A stretch of DNA of 64,000 nt from Sulfurirhabdus autotrophica. Lineage in GTDB: Bacteria > Pseudomonadota > Gammaproteobacteria > Burkholderiales > SMCO01. The translations under genes were made by a program, and so were the position numbers. The stretch is from contig NZ_SMCO01000001.1 in NCBI RefSeq assembly GCF_004346685.1, positions 434,001-498,000 of the forward strand, written 5' to 3'. The notes below the pieces were generated by a model. The model ran no database searches. It was not told the DNA's origin and was given only the letters and a program-made list of their open reading frames with translations. Shown here one piece after another: positions 57,051 through 64,000 of the stretch (positions are counted from its first letter, which is position 1; each line of letters begins with the position of its first letter).

Positions 57051-58838
57051 GTGAAGTCACTTCTCGCATGCAACCTCTGGCTCTATAAAGTTTTCCCGTT
57101 TCTGCGATGGTGGCCTATGGTCAACAAAGAGACTGCCCGTTCCGATTTAATGTCGGGATTGACTGGCGCCCTCATTGTATTACCCCAAGGTGTCGCTTTC
57201 GCGACTATTGCAGGCATGCCGCCAGAATATGGTTTATATGCTGCGATGGTTCCTGCAGTGATAGGAGCATTATTCGGCTCCAGCTGGCACCTTGTCTCAG
57301 GGCCTACGACGGCCATTTCCATTGCTGTGTTTGCATCCGTCAGCCCATATGCTCATGCAGGAACCCCCGAATTTATCAGCCTGGTACTCACCCTGACTTT
57401 TCTGGTCGGATTATTTGAACTATTAATGGGTCTGGCAAAACTGGGCGCGCTAGTCAACTTTATCTCACACACAGTGGTTATTGGCTTTACTGCTGGCGCG
57501 GCAATCCTCATTGCTTCCAGTCAAATCAAACACTTTTTTGGCATTCATATTGAACGCGGCACAGCTTTCTACGAAACAATCCATCAATTATTTCTGCAAT
57601 TTAATGATATTAATATCTATGTCACTATTGTCGGCGCTCTAACATTGATATCAGGTATTCTGGTTAAAAAATTCGTACCAAAATTCCCTTATATGATTGC
57701 GGCCATGATTATCGGCAGTATCGCAGCGCTCATTATTAACCAGTTTGCCGGGGGTATTGACGCTACCCATATAGTCACAGTCGGGGCACTTCCTTCTGGA
57801 TTACCCCCCTTGTCTCACCCTGACTTGTCCATCCATTCAATTCAACAGGTATTCTTTCCTGCACTCGTTGTCACTATGCTGGCATTGACTGAAGCCGTTT
57901 CTATATCCCGAGCTATATCTGTCCGTTCCGAGCAGCGTATTGATGGCAATCAGGAGTTTATTGGCCAAGGCTTGTCTAATATGTTTGGCAGTTTTTTTTC
58001 AGGATACGCTTCAAGCGGATCGTTCAACCGAAGTGGCGTTAACTATGCTTCTGGCGCCAGAACCCCGCTTGCAGCAGTATTCGCATCATTTTTCCTGTTA
58101 CTGATATTACTGTTGGTAGCACCACTCGCTGCTTATCTGCCCACAGCAGCAATGGCTGGCATCCTCTTCCTGGTTTCCTGGGGTCTGATTGACTTTCATC
58201 ACATGTCATCCATCATGAAAACAAGCCGATCTGAAACGGCTATTTTGTGGGTCACACTGATTGGTACGCTAATCAATCTGGAAAAGGGGATATTCTTTGG
58301 CATCATTTTGTCATTAATCACTTATCTTTACCGTACTTCTCGCCCAAGCATAACTGCATTCGTGCCCGATACTGAAGAAGGAAGTTATCATTTCATTCCT
58401 GCCGACAACATGCCTGAGTGCCCGCAACTGAAAATTGCCCGTGTGAATGGCTCAATATTTTTCGGTGCAGTTAATCATGTGCAACAGCATCTCCAGCACT
58501 TTGATGAAGAAAATCCACAAGCCAAGCATGTCCTCATTCTCTCCAGTGGAATCAATTTCGTTGATATCGCTGGAGCAGAAATGCTTACCCAAGAAGCAAA
58601 ACGTCGTAAAAAAATGGGTGGGGGACTTTACTTCTATCGTGTTAAAGAAAAGGTTTACCAGTTGTTTAATAAGGGACATTACATTGACGATATTGGCAAA
58701 GAGAATATCTTTGAGGCAAAAATGCACCCAATTTCTAACATTTATCCCAAATTAGATTCTGAAGTTTGTCGTACTTGCAAAGTAAGAATATTCAATGCGT
58801 GTAAAGTTGCGTTGCCTAACGGAGAAGCTTTGCAGTAA
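57051..58838 (+). CDS. SulP family anion transporter with STAS domain (copy 2)
   Basis: 595 aa, start GTG at 57051 preceded by TTGGAATTACACCT, nearly the same leader as copy 1. The two proteins look close to 80% identical by eye from LACNLWLYKVFPFLRWW to the end. Transmembrane core (LPQGVAFATIAGMPPEYGLYA, GASGARTP-type motif), STAS domain (VNGSIFFGAVNHVQ, INFVDIAGAEML) and the cysteine tail (CRTC then C). It lies 160 bases after the NtrC-type regulator on the same strand. Divergence from copy 1 is spread along the whole gene, so the duplication is not recent. Confidence 0.92.
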   Translation: MKSLLACNLWLYKVFPFLRWWPMVNKETARSDLMSGLTGALIVLPQGVAFATIAGMPPEYGLYAAMVPAVIGALFGSSWHLVSGPTTAISIAVFASVSPYAHAGTPEFISLVLTLTFLVGLFELLMGLAKLGALVNFISHTVVIGFTAGAAILIASSQIKHFFGIHIERGTAFYETIHQLFLQFNDINIYVTIVGALTLISGILVKKFVPKFPYMIAAMIIGSIAALIINQFAGGIDATHIVTVGALPSGLPPLSHPDLSIHSIQQVFFPALVVTMLALTEAVSISRAISVRSEQRIDGNQEFIGQGLSNMFGSFFSGYASSGSFNRSGVNYASGARTPLAAVFASFFLLLILLLVAPLAAYLPTAAMAGILFLVSWGLIDFHHMSSIMKTSRSETAILWVTLIGTLINLEKGIFFGIILSLITYLYRTSRPSITAFVPDTEEGSYHFIPADNMPECPQLKIARVNGSIFFGAVNHVQQHLQHFDEENPQAKHVLILSSGINFVDIAGAEMLTQEAKRRKKMGGGLYFYRVKEKVYQLFNKGHYIDDIGKENIFEAKMHPISNIYPKLDSEVCRTCKVRIFNACKVALPNGEALQ

Positions 58839-58847
58839 CCATTCAAT

Positions 58848-59018
58848 CTATTTAAAAGCATAACGCTCAACAAACCGATGACTGAAAAGGGGATCTAACG
58901 CATCCAATACGCGATGCGTACCCCTGGCCAGTAAAGCAAAACTGCTTATTTCCTGATTCAAAGTGTTGCATTCACCCCATCTGACTTTGTCTAATTCAAA
59001 TTCCAAATACTTCTCCAC
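58848..59018 (-). CDS. possible small antisense-oriented ORF or gene remnant (56 aa)
   Basis: In the 230-base gap between SulP copy 2 and the adenosyltransferase gene the minus strand is open for 63 codons, ending at TAG (58850-58848); with a GTG start at 59018 it gives 56 aa. The translation has protein-like composition (EKYLEFELDKVRW..., then FALLARGTHRVLDALDP and ending FVERYAFK). No Shine-Dalgarno is visible. It could be a real small gene or the C-terminal remnant of a lost one; I recognise no family. Confidence 0.35.
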   Translation of the reverse strand: MEKYLEFELDKVRWGECNTLNQEISSFALLARGTHRVLDALDPLFSHRFVERYAFK

Positions 59019-59068
59019 AGCTGCACCGCTGCGGTAAAATCAAGTTTTATCACATTTATGGTTTATTT

Positions 59069-59626
59069 ATGGGCAACCGCCTCAGTAAAATTTATACTCG
59101 CACCGGAGACGATGGCACAACTGGTCTCGGCGATGGCGCTCGCACGCCCAAAGACAGCTTGCGCATTAATACGATAGGTGAAGTGGACGAATTGAACAGC
59201 CACATCGGGGTGTTGCTCACTGAAAGTTTGCCGGAAATAATCCGCAACTGCCTTATCAATGTTCAGCACAAGCTTTTTGATCTGGGTGGGGAACTGAGTA
59301 TGCCCGGTTCTGGCTACATTGGCATTTCTGCCGATCACACCACCCAACTGGAGTCAATTCTCGACAAGCTGAATACCCCTCTGCCACCACTGAAGGAATT
59401 CATCCTGCCTGGAGGCTCTCGCGCTGCGGCACTCTGCCATGTGGCACGAGCTGTTTGTCGGCGCACCGAACGCAGTATCACATCATTGGCAAAGGCGGAA
59501 GATGTCTCTACTGCAAGCCTTATATATCTGAATCGGCTATCTGACCTGCTTTTTGTAATGTGCCGAGCACTGAATGTATATCATGCTCAGGAAGATGTGT
59601 TATGGAAGCCAGGCAAAGCAGATTAA
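59069..59626 (+). CDS. PduO-type cob(I)yrinic acid a,c-diamide adenosyltransferase
   Basis: 185 aa. Converts cob(I)alamin to adenosylcobalamin. Signatures IYTRTGDDGTTGLGDGAR (ATP-binding N terminus), EVDELNSHIGVLL and the C-terminal RRTERSITSLAKAEDVSTASLIYLNRLSDLLF in pieces. No other cobalamin gene is adjacent; may serve salvage. Weak ribosome-binding site. Confidence 0.92.
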   Translation: MGNRLSKIYTRTGDDGTTGLGDGARTPKDSLRINTIGEVDELNSHIGVLLTESLPEIIRNCLINVQHKLFDLGGELSMPGSGYIGISADHTTQLESILDKLNTPLPPLKEFILPGGSRAAALCHVARAVCRRTERSITSLAKAEDVSTASLIYLNRLSDLLFVMCRALNVYHAQEDVLWKPGKAD

Positions 59627-59701
59627 CCCCTTTCAGGATTCGACTTGCCCACTGTTTTCATAACTGAATACAGTCCACCATATTGGCCTTTTATATTGAA
59701 G

Positions 59702-60589
59702 TTAAGCTGGAAATACCCCGGTAGAAAGATAGCGGTCACCCCGGTCGCAGATGATTGAAACTATCACTGCGTTTTCTACCTCATCAGATAATTTTAGCGC
59801 AGCAGCCAGCGCGCCTCCTGATGAAATACCTGCAAATATCCCTTCTTCCTGAGCCAGGCGCCTCGTCATGATTTCTGCCTCTGACTGAGTTACATAGCGA
59901 ATAACATCTACGCGTTCTGGATCATAAATTTTAGGCAAATATTCCTCGGGCCATTTTCGAATCCCCGGTATTTGCGAGCCTTCCTCCGGTTGAACACCCA
60001 CAATTTGAATGTTGGCATTCTGTTCCTTCAAATAACGCGAACATCCCATAATCGTGCCCGTTGTGCCCATGCTTGATACAAAATGGGTGACTTCACCTTG
60101 GGTGTCGCGCCAGATTTCCGGGCCTGTACTATCAAAATGCGCTAGTGGATTATCCGCATTACCAAACTGGTTCAGAATAAACCCTTCACCAGCAGCCTGC
60201 ATACGGTTGGCAGTATCAATTGCCTCTTCCATGCTGCCTTTTTTTGAAGTTAATACAATTTCTGCGCCAAAAGCGCGCATTACCTGTCGTCGCTCCACGC
60301 TCATGTGCTCAGGCATGACTAAAATCATCCTGTACCCACGCATAGCAGCAGCCATCGCCAGTGCAATGCCGGTATTTCCACTTGTCGCTTCAATCAGGGT
60401 ATCGCCTGGCTTGATGTCGCCTCTGATTTCAGCATGCATAATCATCGATAGCGCTGGCCGATCTTTCACTGACCCTGCAGGGTTATTTCCCTCCAGTTTA
60501 ACCAGAATGATATTGCTCGTATTACCGGGCAAGCGTTTTAGTTTAACTAACGGTGTATTTCCTACAAAATCCTCAATACTTTTATACAT
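59702..60589 (-). CDS. cysM: cysteine synthase B
   Basis: 295 aa from ATG 60589 (MYKSIEDFVGNTPLVKLKRL); longer in-frame readings enter the GGDEF gene. PLP enzyme making cysteine from O-acetylserine and sulfide or thiosulfate. PLP Lys42 in NPAGSVKDRPALSM; EATSGNTGIALAMAAAMRGY and GTTGTIMGCSRYL are conserved. The thiosulfate-using ability of CysM is notable next to the sulfur-anion transport genes, but the link is inference. Overlaps the GGDEF gene end by 8 bases. Confidence 0.94.
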   Translation of the reverse strand: MYKSIEDFVGNTPLVKLKRLPGNTSNIILVKLEGNNPAGSVKDRPALSMIMHAEIRGDIKPGDTLIEATSGNTGIALAMAAAMRGYRMILVMPEHMSVERRQVMRAFGAEIVLTSKKGSMEEAIDTANRMQAAGEGFILNQFGNADNPLAHFDSTGPEIWRDTQGEVTHFVSSMGTTGTIMGCSRYLKEQNANIQIVGVQPEEGSQIPGIRKWPEEYLPKIYDPERVDVIRYVTQSEAEIMTRRLAQEEGIFAGISSGGALAAALKLSDEVENAVIVSIICDRGDRYLSTGVFPA

Positions 60590-61577
60590 CGTTTGCTTTC
60601 GTCTGCTCAAAATTAATACCTTGGTAGAGATGATCGCATTCACCAATCACGCCTGCCATGGTTACGCAATTTTTACCCGTTGTCTTAGAGTTTTTTGCGG
60701 CCCTTTCTGCGCGTGAGCAAAATTCTGTCCGTGTCTCATCAGGCAGCAGAGTAGCCACCCCAAAGCTGGCTGTAATTGGTTTCACCATAGGCAAAATGAT
60801 TTGATCTCCCAATTCCATACGCAATCTTTCAGCAGCAATCAATGCGCCAATTTCATTGGTTTCTGGTAACAAAATTGCAAATTCTTTACCACCATACCGA
60901 ACAGCCAAATCCAGAGTACGAATAGACTGCTGAATCACTGTAGCGACATGCGTCAATATTTCATCCCCTGTCTCACGTCCATAGGACTCATTCACCTGAC
61001 TGAAGTTATCAATATCCAAAATCACCAAAGCCAGTGGTCGGCGGTAACGCTCCCAGCGTTCCATCTCCTCATCCAGTTGTGAATCCAGTTTGCTGCGAAT
61101 GGGCAACCCCGTCAGAGAATCCTGAGATTTTAATGCCATATTTTCTGACAGGACTTTCTGTAACGTCAACGAACGTTGCGTCAATTGGGCTTTGGCCTCA
61201 TTGTAGCCAACCGTTAAATTGTCTATCTCATTACTCATGCGTTCAAACGCAGAAATATCCATTTCAGCAACCAGCAGCACCATCTGATTGCGCAAAAAAA
61301 TACTTCCAGAGAAAGTTCGCCGCATGCCATTTAGTTTACCTAATGTAACCAGGCCTGAGTGGAGGAGACCTCCGTCACCCGGTTCTTTTTTTAGCAAACT
61401 AAAAAAAGGGGGATCAATAAAGATGGCGCCCGCACTTTCAGCCGGCAAGTCACCTAGAACCGATAAAAAACCTTGATTCGCTTCAACCAATTCGCCTTGC
61501 TTAGTCATCAAAGCAACAGAAATAGCGCGAAACTCAAGCAACCATACAGGCAAAAAACTAATTGGATTGGCGCTCAA
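60582..61577 (-). CDS. PAS-GGDEF protein with degenerate GGKEF motif
   Basis: 331 aa from a TTG at 61577, 8 bases after AAGGGG. An N-terminal PAS-like region (residues about 15-115), a helical linker (120-165), and a GGDEF domain (about 170-325; SQDSLTGLPIRSKLDSQL, ILDIDNFSQVNESYG). The signature reads RYGGKEFAIL: the third position is Lys instead of Asp/Glu. The inhibitory-site RxxD is not obvious. It may be an inactive or altered diguanylate cyclase used as a sensor or scaffold. Sits between manC and cysM in one run. Confidence 0.85.
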   Translation of the reverse strand: MSANPISFLPVWLLEFRAISVALMTKQGELVEANQGFLSVLGDLPAESAGAIFIDPPFFSLLKKEPGDGGLLHSGLVTLGKLNGMRRTFSGSIFLRNQMVLLVAEMDISAFERMSNEIDNLTVGYNEAKAQLTQRSLTLQKVLSENMALKSQDSLTGLPIRSKLDSQLDEEMERWERYRRPLALVILDIDNFSQVNESYGRETGDEILTHVATVIQQSIRTLDLAVRYGGKEFAILLPETNEIGALIAAERLRMELGDQIILPMVKPITASFGVATLLPDETRTEFCSRAERAAKNSKTTGKNCVTMAGVIGECDHLYQGINFEQTKANDV

Positions 61578-61607
61578 AATAAATACCCCTTCTGCTTCAT
61601 GGCAATC

Positions 61608-63107
61608 TTAAGGCGTAACTGGCGCGCGACCATAGACATCATCAAAACGAACAATATCATCTTCCTCCAAATACGGTCCACTTTGGATTTCAATAATTTG
61701 CAAAGGAATTCTGCCCGGATTCTCCAAACGATGACGATTGGTTTGAGGAATATAAGTAGACTGATTTTCTTCAAGAAAAATTTCCTTATCGCCATTAGTA
61801 ATCTTAGCCGTCCCTGCAATGACCACCCAATGTTCTGAACGATGAAAATGCATTTGCATGGAAAGCTTTGCACCAGGATTAACCACAATCCGTTTTATCT
61901 TGTAACGCGCGCCTTCTTCCAGAATCGTATAGCTGCCCCAGGGGCGAGTGACGGTCATGTGAATTTCAGTGAGGTGCTGGTGCGTCTCTTTCACAGAGGC
62001 TACCAACTGTTTTAAATCCTGCACCCTGTCACGCGGGCAAACCATGGTTGCATCCCGTGTTTGCACCACCGCTAAATTTTGCAAACCCAATGTAGCAATC
62101 AGGCCATGTTCACTCCATAACAAGTTGTCCTGGCTATCTACCGCCAGTACTTCACCCTTGACCATATTCCCCTGCTCGTCTTTATCGCGCTGTTGATAAA
62201 TTGCTTCCCAGCTGCCAAGATCATTCCATCCCATATCAACGGGAACAACAGCCACTTTGTCTGCTAACTCAAGCACACCGTAATCGATTGAGAGATCGGG
62301 TAAAGCAGCATAGGTATCAAAATCAGCTACTTTGCCGCCCCCATTTGAAAGTGACAACGCCGCAATATGAATTGCAGGCTGGTATTTCTTCAACATGGCG
62401 AGGAAGATATCCGCACGAAATACGAACATGCCGCCATTCCAGTAATAACCGCCTTGCTTCAGATAGGCTCGCGCGGTTTTTGCATCTGGTTTTTCAACAA
62501 ATCGCGATACGCTCATTGCGCCAGAAGCTTTACTCGAAGTTTTCTTTTTCAGCGCAGAGCCAGCCTGAATATAGCCGTAACCTACCGCAGGCTCGGTGGG
62601 CTGCATGCCAAATAATGTCAGATATCCATCCAGCGCAGCTTCTTCGGCAGATTCCCAGGCCTGATTAAATGCAACCTGATCTGAAACAGCATGATCCGAA
62701 GAAAAAACCCCAATTAAGGCTTTGGGGTCTTTTTCAGCAATACTGGCAACTGCCCAGGCAATCGCAGGCAACGTGTTGCGGCCAATAGGTTCCGACAAAA
62801 CATTATCTGCGAGAGAAGCATGGATAGAATGTAGTTGCCCCATCACCTCAAACCGATGATCAGCGTGGGTGACAGTGATTAATTTGTCATGGGCAACTCT
62901 AGGCAGCAAACGACGCGCAGTTTGCTGAAGCAGTGAATCCTCACCGTTAAGCGCCAGCAACTGCTTGGGCATAGCCGATCTGGATAAAGGCCAGAGACGA
63001 GTTCCTGAGCCCCCTGCGAGTATGATCGCGTAGCGCTCGCCAGCAGGTTTAATGGATGGTACGTTTTTATTCTTTACTGACGCCTGTTTAGCTGAAGAAG
63101 TACCCAT
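61608..63107 (-). CDS. mannose-1-phosphate guanylyltransferase / mannose-6-phosphate isomerase (type II, ManC/AlgA-like)
   Basis: 499 aa bifunctional enzyme supplying GDP-mannose for exopolysaccharide. Nucleotidyltransferase domain: ILAGGSGTRLWPLSRSAMPKQ near residues 29-49, FVEKPDAKTARAYL, NGGMFVFRADIFLAML. C-terminal cupin isomerase domain: GARYKIKRIVVNPGAKLSMQ, HFHRSEHWVVIAGTAKIT with metal-binding His residues. First gene of the manC-GGDEF-cysM run. It and the PEP-CTERM tail at the window end suggest an exopolysaccharide/exosortase context. Confidence 0.92.
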   Translation of the reverse strand: MGTSSAKQASVKNKNVPSIKPAGERYAIILAGGSGTRLWPLSRSAMPKQLLALNGEDSLLQQTARRLLPRVAHDKLITVTHADHRFEVMGQLHSIHASLADNVLSEPIGRNTLPAIAWAVASIAEKDPKALIGVFSSDHAVSDQVAFNQAWESAEEAALDGYLTLFGMQPTEPAVGYGYIQAGSALKKKTSSKASGAMSVSRFVEKPDAKTARAYLKQGGYYWNGGMFVFRADIFLAMLKKYQPAIHIAALSLSNGGGKVADFDTYAALPDLSIDYGVLELADKVAVVPVDMGWNDLGSWEAIYQQRDKDEQGNMVKGEVLAVDSQDNLLWSEHGLIATLGLQNLAVVQTRDATMVCPRDRVQDLKQLVASVKETHQHLTEIHMTVTRPWGSYTILEEGARYKIKRIVVNPGAKLSMQMHFHRSEHWVVIAGTAKITNGDKEIFLEENQSTYIPQTNRHRLENPGRIPLQIIEIQSGPYLEEDDIVRFDDVYGRAPVTP

Positions 63108-63382
63108 TTCTCTCCCTTATGTTGCATCCTCAAAGTTTGCGTTTTCTGAACACAACTCTCAATAGCTTATTATGATTTCACTACTATAGCGTATTGCAGC
63201 CCGTCGGCAAACAGCCCCTAGTATAAAAATAAACCCTTATAAGTAAATATTACCAAAAGTTACAATGCAATTAAAAACCAATTGAATTTACTATCAGATG
63301 AATATCCAGCATTGCAGCAAACCGATTGAATCAACTGGATAGGATGGCAAGGTAAAAATATGAAGGTTTTGAGACGGTGAAT
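63108..63382. other. 275-base gap between the comEA-like gene and manC
   Basis: AT-rich DNA with no convincing gene; the longest plus-strand ORF is about 14 codons. It should contain the manC promoter on its left side. No hairpin terminator is seen after the comEA-like stop (63383). Confidence 0.4.
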
Positions 63383-63715
63383 TTAACGAATAACCCCTTT
63401 CCAGTTTCCTGCAGAATCAATTTTGTTCGTTGAACTTGCACTATCTGAAGCGACCTTCGGCTTAGATGCAGTAATCTTTGAACGAATTTTATCAATTGTT
63501 TTGGGACCGATGCCTGCTACATTATCCAGTTCATCCACATTCTTGAACGGGCCATGCTCTTTTCTATACGCTATTATTGCCTTAGCCTTTCCCGGTCCAA
63601 TCCCAGGCACAGATTCCAGATGTGTACGACTGGATGTATTGATATCAACCGGCGCAGCAAAAACAGGACTGACAAATAAGCAGCAGAGAGCAATAACAAT
63701 AAATATCGTGTTCAT
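63383..63715 (-). CDS. ComEA-like helix-hairpin-helix protein
   Basis: 110 aa from the ATG near 63715 (MNTIFIVIALCCLFVSPVFA, a signal peptide cleaved near residue 20); an in-frame TTG upstream is rejected. The mature part is a compact ComEA domain with two helix-hairpin-helix motifs: LESVPGIGPGKAKAIIAYR and LDNVAGIGPKTIDKIRSKI, followed by a Ser/Lys-rich tail. Such proteins bind periplasmic DNA during natural transformation; type IV pilus-linked FimV is also in the window, but no other competence gene is seen. Confidence 0.88.
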   Translation of the reverse strand: MNTIFIVIALCCLFVSPVFAAPVDINTSSRTHLESVPGIGPGKAKAIIAYRKEHGPFKNVDELDNVAGIGPKTIDKIRSKITASKPKVASDSASSTNKIDSAGNWKGVIR

Positions 63716-63872
63716 TTTCAAATTTCCAAAAGTAGTGCAGTCAAACAAATAATATTTAGCATTATCATGTTATTGTCATTATAATTCAAATTCAAAACCT
63801 AAAATAGTGAATATGGCATCGTGACACTAGCTCATTTTGAAGCCTGTTAAAAGCAGACCATTTTCGCCCTCC

Positions 63873-63905
63873 ACAAAAAAAAACGACAACCAATTGGCTG
63901 CCGTT
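63873..63905 (-). terminator. intrinsic terminator of the right-edge PEP-CTERM gene
   Basis: On the minus strand AACGGCAGCC-AATT-GGTTGTCGTT forms a 10-bp stem (two G-T pairs) with a 4-base loop, followed by nine T residues. It lies about 20 bases after the stop of the partial gene at the window end. Confidence 0.88.
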
Positions 63906-63926
63906 ATAGTGCACAAGAAAAATCTG

Positions 63927-64000
63927 TTATGTTATTTTGCACCGAGTAACACCTATCAACCCCAGCAGGCCGGAGGCAAGGAGCCATACAGCTGCAGGCA
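63927..64000 (-). CDS. C-terminus of a PEP-CTERM-type sorted protein (partial)
   Basis: The gene enters from beyond the window. The last 24 codons read PAAVWLLASGLLGLIGV then TRCKIT before TAA: a VPxPAAxWLxxSGLLGL membrane helix followed by a basic tail, the hallmark of the PEP-CTERM/VPLPA exosortase-recognition signal. The body of the protein is not visible, so its function is unknown. Confidence 0.8.
   Translation of the reverse strand, partial: PAAVWLLASGLLGLIGVTRCKIT

Noticed and set aside
1-64000. tRNA, rRNA, CRISPR arrays, insertion sequences, prophage genes
   Set aside because: None found on reading both strands; no transposase or integrase motifs and no regularly spaced direct repeats.

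Overview
The window is a dense, housekeeping-rich stretch of a Gram-negative chromosome, most likely a betaproteobacterium (my guess is the Nitrosomonadales/Gallionellales/Methylophilales side, not proven). The reasons are: the block leuC-ecn-leuD-leuB-asd-asd2-fimV-truA-trpF-trpB-trpA-accD-folC-SPOR-cvpA-purF-metZ, a beta/gammaproteobacterial gene order; an AddAB-like helicase/nuclease pair in place of RecBCD; FimV; type II ManC; and a PEP-CTERM tail at the right edge. Base composition looks moderate (near 45-50% GC by eye). I see no rRNA, tRNA, CRISPR array, insertion sequence or prophage.

Layout. 1-1.1 kb: a small unknown protein and a TSUP-family exporter (+). 1.2-31.8 kb: almost everything is on the minus strand. 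Read in transcription order it holds an M17 aminopeptidase, aroC, an MFS transporter, leuCDB with an entericidin-like lipoprotein, two aspartate-semialdehyde dehydrogenases, fimV, a CbiQ/EcfT-like membrane protein, truA, trpFBA, accD, folC, a SPOR protein, cvpA, purF, then metZ behind its own promoter and a SAM-II riboswitch, a periplasmic protein, and the AddB/AddA-like pair. 32-49.7 kb (+): a pyruvate dehydrogenase operon (E1 alpha, E1 beta, and a single E2-E3 fusion polypeptide), pyrD, kup, alanine dehydrogenase, a complete rnfABCDGE operon followed by a His-rich unknown protein and nth, a FIST-domain protein and a DUF1841 protein.

49.7-58.8 kb is the most system-like region. Two SulP anion transporters of identical length (595 aa) flank a minus-strand cluster (61-aa protein, UspA-like protein, small membrane protein, TSUP exporter) and a plus-strand sensor kinase/NtrC-type regulator pair. 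The minus-strand cluster has a near-consensus sigma-54 promoter, and the regulator carries the GAFTGA sigma-54 contact motif. I read this as a regulated anion (sulfur oxyanion or bicarbonate) transport island; the substrate is not visible from sequence.

58.8-64 kb: a PduO-type cobalamin adenosyltransferase, then (minus) comEA-like, manC/algA-type, a GGDEF protein with a degenerate GGKEF signature, and cysM. The last bases encode a PEP-CTERM tail, linking the right edge to exopolysaccharide/exosortase biology together with manC.

The clearest regulatory find is the metZ leader: promoter, SAM-II aptamer, intrinsic terminator and a 9-nt anti-terminator complementarity packed into the 150 nt after purF.
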